Positions 23,805-32,104 of a DNA stretch of 44,020 nucleotides are shown piece by piece. Under the pieces are notes generated by a model that did not search any database, was not told the origin of the DNA, and was given only the letters and a program-made list of their open reading frames with translations. Both the position numbers and the translations under genes were made by a program. The first letter of the stretch is position 1. Each line of letters opens with the position of its first letter. The DNA is from Clostridiales bacterium. GTDB taxonomy: Bacteria > Bacillota > Clostridia > Christensenellales > Aristaeellaceae. The stretch is from contig SVGJ01000015.1 in assembly GCA_015056415.1 (NCBI GenBank), positions 1 to 44,020 of the forward strand. The letters are read 5' to 3'.

Positions 23805-25511
23805 GTGGAAAAGAAGATCGCTCTCAGCATGCGCGGCATTACCAAGCGCTTTGGCAGCGTCGTGGCCAATCACAACGTGGACCTGGATGTGTACGAAGGC
23901 GAGATCCTCTCCATCCTGGGCGAGAATGGCTGCGGCAAGACTACCCTGATGAACATGATCTCCGGCATTTACTTTCCGGATGAGGGCAAGATCTACAAGG
24001 ATGGCAACGAAGTGGTCATCCGCTCTCCCAAGGACGCCTTTGACCTGAAGATCGGCATGATCCATCAGCACTTTAAGCTGGTGGACCTGTTTACCGCAGC
24101 CGAAAACATTGTGCTGGGCGTGAATGAAAAGGGCCGGCACAACCTGAAAACCGTCAATTCCCGCGTTTCTCAGATTGCTGAGAAATACGGTTTCCATATT
24201 GATCCGCAGAAGAAGATTTACGATATGTCCGTCTCCGAAAAGCAGACGGTGGAAATTATCAAGGTGCTCTATCGCGGCGCGGACATCCTCATCCTGGATG
24301 AACCCACTGCCGTGCTCACTCCCCAGGAGATCGAGCGCCTGTTTCATGTGCTCCGCCGCATGAAGGAGGACGGTAAGTCCATCATCATCATCACCCATAA
24401 GCTGCATGAGGTGCTCTCTGTTTCCGACAGGGTGGCCATCCTGCGTAAGGGCGAGCACATCGCCACCGTCAACACCTGCGACGCGACCGAGAGCAGCCTT
24501 ACTGAAATGATGGTGGGCAAGAAGGTCAGCCTGGACATCGACCGCAGCGAGCCTGAAAACGTACAGCCCCGCCTGGAGGTGAAGGAGCTCAACTGCATCG
24601 ACAGCGAAGGCATCCAGGTGCTCAAGGACATCACCTTCACTGCCAACAGCGGCGAGATCCTGGGCATTGCGGGCATCGCCGGCAGCGGACAGCGTGAGCT
24701 GCTGGAGGCCATTGCCGGCCTGCATCCCATCGCCAGCGGTCAGATCATTTTCAATAATCCCAAGAAGGATAAGCCCGTCACCTTCTTCCACAAATCTCTC
24801 GGAAAGGTGAAGGACATGGCAGCGCAGGACGCCTTCCATGATAAGGCGGGCGCGCCGATGCGCTTCAAGGGTATGAACAACACCCAGATCAAGGCGGAGG
24901 TCGCCGCCGAGAATGTCCTCTTCCGCGAGGATGAGGTGATGAACCTGCGCGGCAAAACCCCTCTGGAGATCCGCTCGCTGGGCGTGCGCCTCTCCTTCGT
25001 GCCCGAGGATCGACTGGGCATGGGCCTGGTGGGCAGCATGGGCATTACCGATAACATGATGCTCCGCAGCTATCGCAAGGGCCACGCGGGCTTTGTTGAC
25101 CGCAAAAAGCCGAGAGAGCTGGCTGAGGAAATCATCAAGGAGCTGGAGGTCTCCACCCCAGGTGTGAATACCCCGGTGCGTCGTCTCTCCGGCGGCAACG
25201 TGCAGAAGGTGCTCGTGGGCCGCGAGATCGCCTTCGCGCCCAAGGTGCTGATGGCGGCTTACCCCGTCCGCGGCCTGGACATCAATTCCTCCTACACGAT
25301 TTACAACCTGCTCAACAAGCAGAAGAAGAACGGCGTGGCGGTCATCTTCGTGGGCGAGGATCTTGACGTGCTGCTGGCCCTGTGTGACCGCATCATGGTG
25401 ATCAATTCCGGTACTGTGACCGGCATGCTGGACGCCCGCACAGCGACCAAGGAAGAGATCGGCCTTCTGATGACCCGAACCGACGCCCCTGCGAAGGAGG
25501 TTGCCCAATGA
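23805..25511 (+). CDS. BMP-type ABC transporter ATPase (two fused ATPase domains)
   Basis: Cytoplasmic motor of the nucleoside importer, 568 residues. Domain 1 has Walker A G39-ENGCGKT-T47, signature MSVSEKQ (141-147), Walker B ILILDEPTAVL (161-171) and H-loop ITHKLHE. Domain 2 has the degenerate GIAGSGQRE (290-298, no Lys, as usual in this family), LSGGNVQKVLVGRE, and VLMAAYPVRGLD in place of a full Walker B. About 62 extra residues (near 319-380) sit in domain 2 between SGQIIFN and LRGKTPLEIRSLG. The GTG start at 23805 has GGAGG 7 bases upstream; the open frame back to 23751 crosses the hairpin and is rejected. ATGA overlap with the permease gene. Confidence 0.93.
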   Translation: MEKKIALSMRGITKRFGSVVANHNVDLDVYEGEILSILGENGCGKTTLMNMISGIYFPDEGKIYKDGNEVVIRSPKDAFDLKIGMIHQHFKLVDLFTAAENIVLGVNEKGRHNLKTVNSRVSQIAEKYGFHIDPQKKIYDMSVSEKQTVEIIKVLYRGADILILDEPTAVLTPQEIERLFHVLRRMKEDGKSIIIITHKLHEVLSVSDRVAILRKGEHIATVNTCDATESSLTEMMVGKKVSLDIDRSEPENVQPRLEVKELNCIDSEGIQVLKDITFTANSGEILGIAGIAGSGQRELLEAIAGLHPIASGQIIFNNPKKDKPVTFFHKSLGKVKDMAAQDAFHDKAGAPMRFKGMNNTQIKAEVAAENVLFREDEVMNLRGKTPLEIRSLGVRLSFVPEDRLGMGLVGSMGITDNMMLRSYRKGHAGFVDRKKPRELAEEIIKELEVSTPGVNTPVRRLSGGNVQKVLVGREIAFAPKVLMAAYPVRGLDINSSYTIYNLLNKQKKNGVAVIFVGEDLDVLLALCDRIMVINSGTVTGMLDARTATKEEIGLLMTRTDAPAKEVAQ

Positions 25512-26635
25512 GTGAACAGAAGAAAACCGCGGTCCATGAGCCGCTGTTCCACCTGGCCAAACGGTCAAACATAAGCTTTGGCAAGGCAATGCTGATCCGT
25601 GCGGTGGCCATCCTGCTGGGCCTTCTGGTGTGCGGCCTTGTGGCGTTTCTGCTGATTGATAAGCTGCGCGAAAACCCGGGCAAGATCGGTGATTTCTACT
25701 ACAGCTTCATCAAGGGTTCCTTCACCACCGAGCGAAAATTGTGGAAATTTCTGAAGAATATGGCGATCCTGCAGTGCATCTCCCTGGCAGTAACGCCTGC
25801 CTTTCGGATGCGCTTCTGGAACATCGGCGCAGAGGGCCAGACGCTTATGGGCGTGCTGGGCTCTATCACGGTGGCGTTTTACTGGGGTGGCAGGCTGCCT
25901 GAGTGGCTGCTGCTTATTCTCATGCTCATTGCCGCGCTGCTCTATGGCGCTGTGTGGGCGGTGATCCCCGCGCTGTTCAAGGCCAAGTGGAACACCAACG
26001 AGACCCTTTTCACCCTGATGATGAACTATGTGGCGACCTATGTGGTCAGCTACTTCCTGGTGATCTGGGTTCCCAGCGGCTCCTCCACCCTGGGCAAACT
26101 GAAGTACGGCAAGCTGCCCCCGCTGCCCTTTGGCGACCAGTACCTGCTGATCATCCTGATCGTGCTGCTGCTGACGGTGGGCCTGTTCATCTATCTGAAG
26201 TACAGCAAGCAGGGTTATGAGATCACTGTTGTGGGCGAGAGCGTGCGTACCGCCCAGTACAGCGGCATCAATGTGAAAAAGGTCATCATCCGCACTATGG
26301 TGGTCAGCGGTCTGCTTTGCGGCCTGACTGGTTACCTGATCGGCGCCGGCCTTGACCAGAGCGTTACTACCGAATCTGTGGGCGGTCAGGGCTTTACGGC
26401 CATCATCGTTTCCTGGCTGGCTAACTTCAATCCGCTGATCATGATCGTCACTGCCGGTCTGATCTCCTTCCTCAATTCCGGCGCGGCGCAGATCTCGCAG
26501 GATTTCAACGTCAGCGGCGCACTGCCGGACGTGATCGTCGGCATCATCCTGTTTTTTATCATCGGCTGTGAGTTCTTCATCAATTATCAGATCGTGTTCC
26601 GTCACTCCGCTAAGGTGAAGGAGGTGGCCAAATGA
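25508..26635 (+). CDS. BMP-type ABC transporter permease 1 (NupP-like)
   Basis: A 375-residue membrane subunit of the nucleoside importer, in the branched-chain/BPD-2 permease superfamily. After a 35-residue cytoplasmic N-terminus there are about eight to ten hydrophobic segments. The signature FRMRFWNIGAEGQTLMG near residue 100 is characteristic of the family, as is GQGFTAIIVSWLANFNPL later. GESVRTAQYSGINV is the cytoplasmic coupling loop. Start overlaps the ATPase stop (ATGA). Its own end overlaps the next permease by 4 bases. Confidence 0.95.
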   Translation: MSEQKKTAVHEPLFHLAKRSNISFGKAMLIRAVAILLGLLVCGLVAFLLIDKLRENPGKIGDFYYSFIKGSFTTERKLWKFLKNMAILQCISLAVTPAFRMRFWNIGAEGQTLMGVLGSITVAFYWGGRLPEWLLLILMLIAALLYGAVWAVIPALFKAKWNTNETLFTLMMNYVATYVVSYFLVIWVPSGSSTLGKLKYGKLPPLPFGDQYLLIILIVLLLTVGLFIYLKYSKQGYEITVVGESVRTAQYSGINVKKVIIRTMVVSGLLCGLTGYLIGAGLDQSVTTESVGGQGFTAIIVSWLANFNPLIMIVTAGLISFLNSGAAQISQDFNVSGALPDVIVGIILFFIIGCEFFINYQIVFRHSAKVKEVAK

Positions 26636-27585
26636 ACGTCTGGCTGAATTTTCTGATCGAATCGCTGGCCTTCGGCGCGGTGTTCATGTATGGCTCCACG
26701 GGTGAGATCCTCACCGAGAAGGCCGGCCACCTGAACCTGGGCATTCCCGGCATCATGTGCATGGGCGGCGCCGGCGGCTGCCTGGTGCTGAATATCATTG
26801 GCGGTTGGAATCTGCCCCCCGTCCTGGTGGTGATCCTGGGCGTGATGGGCGCGTTGATGATGTCCATGCTGATGGGACTGATCTACTCCTTCCTCACCGT
26901 GACCCTGCGCGCCAACCAGAACGTGACCGGTCTGGCCATGACCACCTTTGGCGTGGGCCTGATGAAGGTCATCATGAGCAAGCTGGATCCCACCGTGTAT
27001 CTGGTGGGCCCCAAGAAGATCTTCCGCTGGCCCTTCGCTGAGCGTACCGACGCGCTACAGTATCTGGGCGTGCTGTTCTTTGTGGGTGTGGCGATCGCCA
27101 TTGTGGCTTCCTGGGTGCTGTACCGCACCAAGGTGGGCCTGCGCCTGCGCTCGGTGGGTGAGAACCCCGGCACGGCAGACGCGGTGGGCATCAACGTTAC
27201 CCGCTACAAGTATCTTGCCACCTGCATCGGCAGCGGCATTTCCGGCCTGGGCGGCTTCTACTGCATTATTGACTACATGGCTTCGCAGGAAGCCTACCTC
27301 AGCCTGGAGGCCTTTGGCTGGCTGTCCATCGCGCTGGTGATCTTCGCCCTGTGGCGTCCTCACATGACCATCATCGGCTCCACGGTGTTCGGCTTCCTGT
27401 TCAGCTGTTCCAGTTACATTGCCAACATCGAATGGATCACCGTGACCATGGCGGCCAAGCCTCTGCTGAAGATGCTGCCCTATGTGGTGACGGTGCTGGT
27501 GCTGATCATCACCAGCATCCGCAACAAGCGGGAGAACCAGCCCCCGGCTTCCCTGGGCCTGGCGTATTTCCGCGAGGAGCGCTGA
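26632..27585 (+). CDS. BMP-type ABC transporter permease 2 (NupQ-like)
   Basis: The second membrane subunit, 317 residues, last gene of the importer operon. It starts in a hydrophobic region (LNFLIESLAFGAVFMYGSTGEILTEKAGHLN split by the family motif GEILTEKAGHLNLG). RSVGENPGTADAVGINV is the coupling loop parallel to the one in permease 1. About eight to nine membrane segments. Start ATG 26632 overlaps the previous stop. A bidirectional terminator follows. Confidence 0.95.
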   Translation: MNVWLNFLIESLAFGAVFMYGSTGEILTEKAGHLNLGIPGIMCMGGAGGCLVLNIIGGWNLPPVLVVILGVMGALMMSMLMGLIYSFLTVTLRANQNVTGLAMTTFGVGLMKVIMSKLDPTVYLVGPKKIFRWPFAERTDALQYLGVLFFVGVAIAIVASWVLYRTKVGLRLRSVGENPGTADAVGINVTRYKYLATCIGSGISGLGGFYCIIDYMASQEAYLSLEAFGWLSIALVIFALWRPHMTIIGSTVFGFLFSCSSYIANIEWITVTMAAKPLLKMLPYVVTVLVLIITSIRNKRENQPPASLGLAYFREER

Positions 27586-27595
27586 CGCACACACA

Positions 27596-27629
27596 AAAAG
27601 CCCGGTTCCGTTATTGGAACCGGGCTTTT
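27596..27629. terminator. Bidirectional terminator between importer operon and ald
   Basis: AAAAGCCCGGTTCC (27596-27609) / GGAACCGGGCTTTT (27616-27629) is a 14-bp perfect stem with A and T runs at both ends. Confidence 0.93.
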
Positions 27630-27639
27630 GCTATGCCGG

Positions 27640-28752
27640 TCAAATGGCGGACTGCACGGGGGTGTAGTCCAGGCCAAGGCTGGCGGCCACATTCTTGTTG
27701 GTGCATTTGCCGCAGTAGATGTTCAGGCCATTGGCCAGGCCAACGTCGCGGCGGACGGCTTCCTCCAGACCCAGGTTGGCAATGGTCTTGGCGTAGCCGA
27801 TGGTGGTATTGCCCAGGGCAATGGTGGAGGTGCGCGGCACGGCGCCGGGCATATTGCCCACGCAGTAGTGCACGATGCCTTCATCGATGTAAACGGGGTC
27901 ATCATGCAGCGTCACGTGGGAGGATTCGCAGCAGCCGCCCTGGTCGATGGCGATATCTACGATCACCGCGCCGGGCTTCATCAGCTTCAGGTGCTCACGG
28001 CGCACCAGCTTGGGAGCGGCGGCGCCGGGGATCAGCACCGAGCCGATGACCAGATCTGCCTCGGAAAGGCACTTGCGGATATTGGCTTCGGAGGAGTACA
28101 GTGTGGTGACAGAGGCACCGAAAACGTCCTCCAGGTGGCTGAGGCGGTTCAGGTTGATGTCCAGCAGGGTGACCTGCGCATCGATGCCCACGGCGGCCTT
28201 GGCGGCATAGGTGCCGGCCACGCCACCGCCGATGATGGCGATCTTGCCGCGCTCAACGCCGGGCACACCGCCCAGCAGCACACCGCGGCCGCCGAAGCAG
28301 CGCTCCAGGTATTTGGCGCCTTCCTGAATGGACAGGCGGCCGGCGATCTGGCTCATGGGGCGCAGGCAGGGCAGGTTGCCCTCCTTATCGGTGATGGTCT
28401 CGTAGGCCACGGCCTTGACGCCCTTTTTCAGCAGAGCGTCGGCCAGGGGCTTGTTGGGGGCCAGGTGCAGATAGGTGAAGAGGATCTGTCCCTCGTGGAG
28501 CAGGTCGTATTCCTCAGGTTCGGGTTCCTTGACCTTGATGACCATTTCCGCCCTGTCAAAGACTTCCTTGGCCGTGGGCAGCACAGTGCAGCCGGCGGCG
28601 GTGTACTCAGCATCGGGGAATCCGGCGCCTTCGCCTGCCATGGTCTCGATCAGCACGGTATGGCCGCAGGCGATCAGCGCAGCGGCGTTATCGGGCGTAA
28701 CGCCCACGCGGAATTCATTGTTCTTCAGTTCTCTGGTGCAGCCGATAATCAT
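27640..28752 (-). CDS. ald: Alanine dehydrogenase
   Basis: Reversibly deaminates L-alanine to pyruvate and ammonia with NAD. It has 370 residues, exactly the family norm. Motifs: RVGVTPDNAAAL near residue 15, the substrate Lys in VIKVKEPEPEEY (~75), His in FTYLHLAPN (~96), Rossmann GGGVAGTYAAKAA (~175) and VDIAIDQGGCCESS (Asp ~270). Start ATG 28752 has GAGGAG about 10 bases upstream. Monocistronic. The 115-base gap upstream (28753-28867) holds no clear promoter or gene. Confidence 0.97.
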   Translation of the reverse strand: MIIGCTRELKNNEFRVGVTPDNAAALIACGHTVLIETMAGEGAGFPDAEYTAAGCTVLPTAKEVFDRAEMVIKVKEPEPEEYDLLHEGQILFTYLHLAPNKPLADALLKKGVKAVAYETITDKEGNLPCLRPMSQIAGRLSIQEGAKYLERCFGGRGVLLGGVPGVERGKIAIIGGGVAGTYAAKAAVGIDAQVTLLDINLNRLSHLEDVFGASVTTLYSSEANIRKCLSEADLVIGSVLIPGAAAPKLVRREHLKLMKPGAVIVDIAIDQGGCCESSHVTLHDDPVYIDEGIVHYCVGNMPGAVPRTSTIALGNTTIGYAKTIANLGLEEAVRRDVGLANGLNIYCGKCTNKNVAASLGLDYTPVQSAI

Positions 28753-28867
28753 AGGGGATCAACTCCTCGCAATAAATCACAAGAAGTTGATTTCAACGGC
28801 CGCAGGGTGAATTCCTTCCGTTTGGATACAGGGAAACATTGAATGTACAATGCACCTGTCTCGCCTG

Positions 28868-31800
28868 TCAGTAGGAGGTGGAGGAGTCGTACATCTTCAA
28901 CGATTCAATATACCGGTGGGTGATCTTCGTCCACAGGATGCGCTGCTGGTGTTGCTGTTCAGACCGCTGGGTAAAATCGTACCATTTGATCTGTGAGGTG
29001 TCATCTGAATAGGTGGTCAGAATGCGGTTGATCTCATCGCTCGCGTTGGTGGCGGCATGGTATTCCGTGTTGGAAAGGATCACGGTGAGACCGTTGTCTG
29101 CGCGGTATTGATACATGGGATCACGGTAGACACGATTGATGTCCTCCACCGGCAGTGACTGGCCCGACCACCATGCGTTCTCCTGCAACGGCGAAATGGC
29201 CGGAGGTATGATGACGTAGATGCCGCTACGCCTCAAATTCAGCTTGTGAAGCATCGTTTGATAGGAGCTGTGTACATTCTGGAATTTCTCGGGCAGGGGC
29301 TGCAGCGTGACACCATTGTGGATAACGGGCTTCTTTGAGGAAAGCGCATACCACCCGTGAAACACAGTATGGGGATAGGTCTTCTGTCCGGGCTTGTACA
29401 GATGCTGGAACTGAGGCTGAATCTCCACGTCCACATCCTCATACACGGCGGTGAAGGGATAGCAGCTGGCGGAGATGTTCAGCTGGTCAAGCCCGCGCAG
29501 CAGCAGGATCTCGTTCCAGATAACGGTGCGAACATCCGGCATGCTGTCCATGTCCAGGTCGCTGTACAGGTCGTCGAGGTAATAGGCTTCGATCAGGCCT
29601 TCGCCGATCTGCTTGGTGGTTTTCAGCGTTTCAAGCGCGGCAATGAGCGTCACAGCCTTTTCGTGGGTGGGATCGATCGCATAAGCATTCAGCTGCTTTT
29701 TGACGGAGGCGGTAAGGGTTTCCTTCAGGGCGTAGACAGCCTTCACGTTTTCGTGGAAGGAAAGATATTTGGCGGACATCATGGAAAGGACGATGTTGCC
29801 CACATTGATGACGAACATACCGCCCTTGGGCAGCTTCAGAGCAGCGAGATGCTGGGGCATTTTGCCGCCCAGCTTATTGGCGAGGGACTGCGCACCAACA
29901 GCCAGCTTTTGCTTGACGAGCTTATCCAGCCCCAGTTTTTCGGCGATCAGGGAGAGGGAATCCACCACAAGGCCGCTGAAGCCATCGGAGGTCAGGATGA
30001 ATGTGTTGTGGAATTTGGCGATGCTGGCGGCAAGCTCGCTTTCGGTGGAGCGGACGTCCTGCTTCAGCGCGCGGATCGCGTCCACCACATCCTCCTTGCC
30101 CTTGCTGTCGGAGGCAAGCGCGGTCTGTTCCCAGCTGTCCAGCAGGAGGAGATATTCATCGGTCATCTCGGTCAGCAGCTTGAACAGCGCCTTCTGCTGG
30201 GCGCTGGTTTCGGAAAGGGAGGTCAGGTATGTGACAGAGGAGAGCCCCAGGGAGGTGTAGGTAAGGGCGTCCTCAAGGCACTCGCCAAGCTCCTTGAGCC
30301 GGGATTTGACGTCAACGTCCAGCTTGTCGAAGCTGCGGCTGCTCTTCAACGTTTCCACGTCGCAGGCAGTCCACTGGGCAGAATAGGCCACAGGACACAG
30401 ATCGGCGTCCGCGGCGGAGGTCAGCCAGGAGGCCGGAGCGATGTATTCCGTTTCCAGGTCAAAGTCGTATTTATCGATCAGCGCAGTCGTGTCGACCCGT
30501 ACGGCGATGCCCTCGCGGGTGGGGGCAAGCAGCTGGTAGGGCGACATCTCCATGACCATACCGCTGCCCTCGGGGCCACTGACCATGAAGGAGACCACCG
30601 TTCTTGTACCCTGCTGGTTTGCTGCCGGAACAGCCTGCAGCTGCATGTCCACCAGGCGGTAGGTGACGATTTCGCCCTGGAAGGTCTGCGGCTTGAAGCA
30701 GGCGATATCTTTAGCCGGCGTCTGAACAACCGACATCGCCAGATTGGCCTCTTCGTCCACGAGCGTCAGGGGTTTGCCGAGGATCTCGTCCAGGTCAAGG
30801 ATCGCCTGATCCAGCAGCATGGATTTTTCGATGATCTTATTCGCGTAATCGGCATAGATGTCCACCAGCATCTGATAATACACCTTGGCGGATTTGCCTG
30901 CTTCCTTGAACTTTGCCTTGCATATCTCGTTTTCGATCGCGTCTTCTACAAGGTTCAGGCCAAGGTTGCTGATGGTATCCAGCAGCGCGTTGGCGGAATA
31001 AACATAGCCGTAGCCCAGCGAATAACCCACCGATTGCTGGTGCAGGTACTCCTGGTCCAGCATCAGGTAGCCGCTGTTGGTGCGGGTGGTCACGTCACGT
31101 TCGCTCATGTCCAGCCAGGTGAGGAGCTTCCTGCCTGCTTCGGTCGCGCCAAGGGTGAAATCCTCATCGTAAAACTGGTTGATGTAGCGCATCTCGTTGG
31201 TATAGCTGTTGAGACGGAAGCTGCTGGAGGTTTGCGCCAGCGGGACGGACGACTGCGTCAGGCTTGCCTCCAGGGTAAAGGCCTGCTCGGTGTATTCCTG
31301 GCGGAGAAGCTGCTCGGCCAGATTGTGATCCGAGATTTCCAGCTGATAGCTGCTCTCATCCAGCCGAAGGGCCAGATCCGTCAATGCGCCCCTGATCAGC
31401 GTATAGCCGCGGCCGCGATCGTCGTACAGCGTCAGAGAAAGCTCGGCTTCTTCGGTGAGCTGCGCGTCGGCTGTCGTGTGGACACGCAACCGCAGCCCGC
31501 CCGCATCCAGCCGGCTTCCGTTCAGGGATTGCCACGCGTTCTTGTGCATCACATCCACGGCCATAGAGCACTCGGCCAGCTGGGAGGAGGTGCCGGTCAC
31601 CGTAAACGTGGCGGGAGCCGACATACAGCGGAGGAATTCCGGATCCGTGGTATCGGTGGTGTTCACGCCGTAGCCAATGAGGACGTACGTACCTGCGGCC
31701 ATCAGAGGAACGGTGGCGGGGAAGGAATAGTAAAAAGCCTGCGTGCTGTCGGGCAGGACGACCATCAAAGCATGATCAACCGTATGGACACCCTGCAGCG

Positions 31801-31951
31801 TTACGGTGAGATGATCGCCCACGCCCAGCGTTTCCTGACTGGGCGTCACCTGCATGGAAACGCTGGGCGTTTCCAGGGCGAGAGCGGGTAAACAGGAACT
31901 GAGCAAGGATATGACCAGCAGCAGGCTCAGCAAACGACGGAACGATTTCAT
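28868..31951 (-). CDS. Large exported protein of unknown function
   Basis: A 1027-residue protein I cannot assign. The N-terminus is a signal sequence (FRRLLSLLLVISLLSSC) that contains LSSC, fitting a lipobox at Cys20, followed by LPALA, which could instead be a signal peptidase I site. It is therefore either a lipoprotein or secreted. Residues ~30-240 look like beta-rich domains (SVSMQVTPSQETLGVGDHLTV; later FTVTG). Residues ~310-790 are long and helix-rich (AKVYYQMLVDIYADYANKI). The C-terminal ~200 residues contain many aromatic residues. Codon use looks less biased than in neighbouring genes. Divergent promoters link it with the VWA protein at 32105; joint export or assembly is inferred. 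Confidence 0.8.
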   Translation of the reverse strand: MKSFRRLLSLLLVISLLSSCLPALALETPSVSMQVTPSQETLGVGDHLTVTLQGVHTVDHALMVVLPDSTQAFYYSFPATVPLMAAGTYVLIGYGVNTTDTTDPEFLRCMSAPATFTVTGTSSQLAECSMAVDVMHKNAWQSLNGSRLDAGGLRLRVHTTADAQLTEEAELSLTLYDDRGRGYTLIRGALTDLALRLDESSYQLEISDHNLAEQLLRQEYTEQAFTLEASLTQSSVPLAQTSSSFRLNSYTNEMRYINQFYDEDFTLGATEAGRKLLTWLDMSERDVTTRTNSGYLMLDQEYLHQQSVGYSLGYGYVYSANALLDTISNLGLNLVEDAIENEICKAKFKEAGKSAKVYYQMLVDIYADYANKIIEKSMLLDQAILDLDEILGKPLTLVDEEANLAMSVVQTPAKDIACFKPQTFQGEIVTYRLVDMQLQAVPAANQQGTRTVVSFMVSGPEGSGMVMEMSPYQLLAPTREGIAVRVDTTALIDKYDFDLETEYIAPASWLTSAADADLCPVAYSAQWTACDVETLKSSRSFDKLDVDVKSRLKELGECLEDALTYTSLGLSSVTYLTSLSETSAQQKALFKLLTEMTDEYLLLLDSWEQTALASDSKGKEDVVDAIRALKQDVRSTESELAASIAKFHNTFILTSDGFSGLVVDSLSLIAEKLGLDKLVKQKLAVGAQSLANKLGGKMPQHLAALKLPKGGMFVINVGNIVLSMMSAKYLSFHENVKAVYALKETLTASVKKQLNAYAIDPTHEKAVTLIAALETLKTTKQIGEGLIEAYYLDDLYSDLDMDSMPDVRTVIWNEILLLRGLDQLNISASCYPFTAVYEDVDVEIQPQFQHLYKPGQKTYPHTVFHGWYALSSKKPVIHNGVTLQPLPEKFQNVHSSYQTMLHKLNLRRSGIYVIIPPAISPLQENAWWSGQSLPVEDINRVYRDPMYQYRADNGLTVILSNTEYHAATNASDEINRILTTYSDDTSQIKWYDFTQRSEQQHQQRILWTKITHRYIESLKMYDSSTSY

Positions 31952-31984
31952 TGAACCACACCCTGTTGATTGTTTGTTGGCAAC

Positions 31985-32013
31985 ATTATAGCACGGCGGA
32001 GGAGAATGCTCAA
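31985..32013 (-). promoter_or_regulatory. Promoter of the large exported protein
   Basis: On the minus strand TTGAGC (32013-32008), a 17-base spacer, then TATAAT (31990-31985). Confidence 0.8.
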
Positions 32014-32041
32014 GCAGAGAGAAAAACGTTCCGTTTCAGCA

Positions 32042-32069
32042 TTGACTTTTTTTGTTAGAGGGGTACAAT
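32042..32069 (+). promoter_or_regulatory. Promoter of the VWA-domain protein
   Basis: TTGACT (32042-32047), a 16-base spacer, then TACAAT (32064-32069). Its -35 lies 28 bases from the -35 of the divergent promoter. Confidence 0.8.
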
Positions 32070-32104
32070 ATGATTATAGGATCTGTGAAAAAGGAGAAAT
32101 GCAT

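Noticed and set aside
29357-31891. An 844-codon plus-strand frame opposite the large exported protein
   Set aside because: The minus-strand frame has a signal sequence and a promoter; the plus-strand translation lacks any recognisable domain and a start signal.
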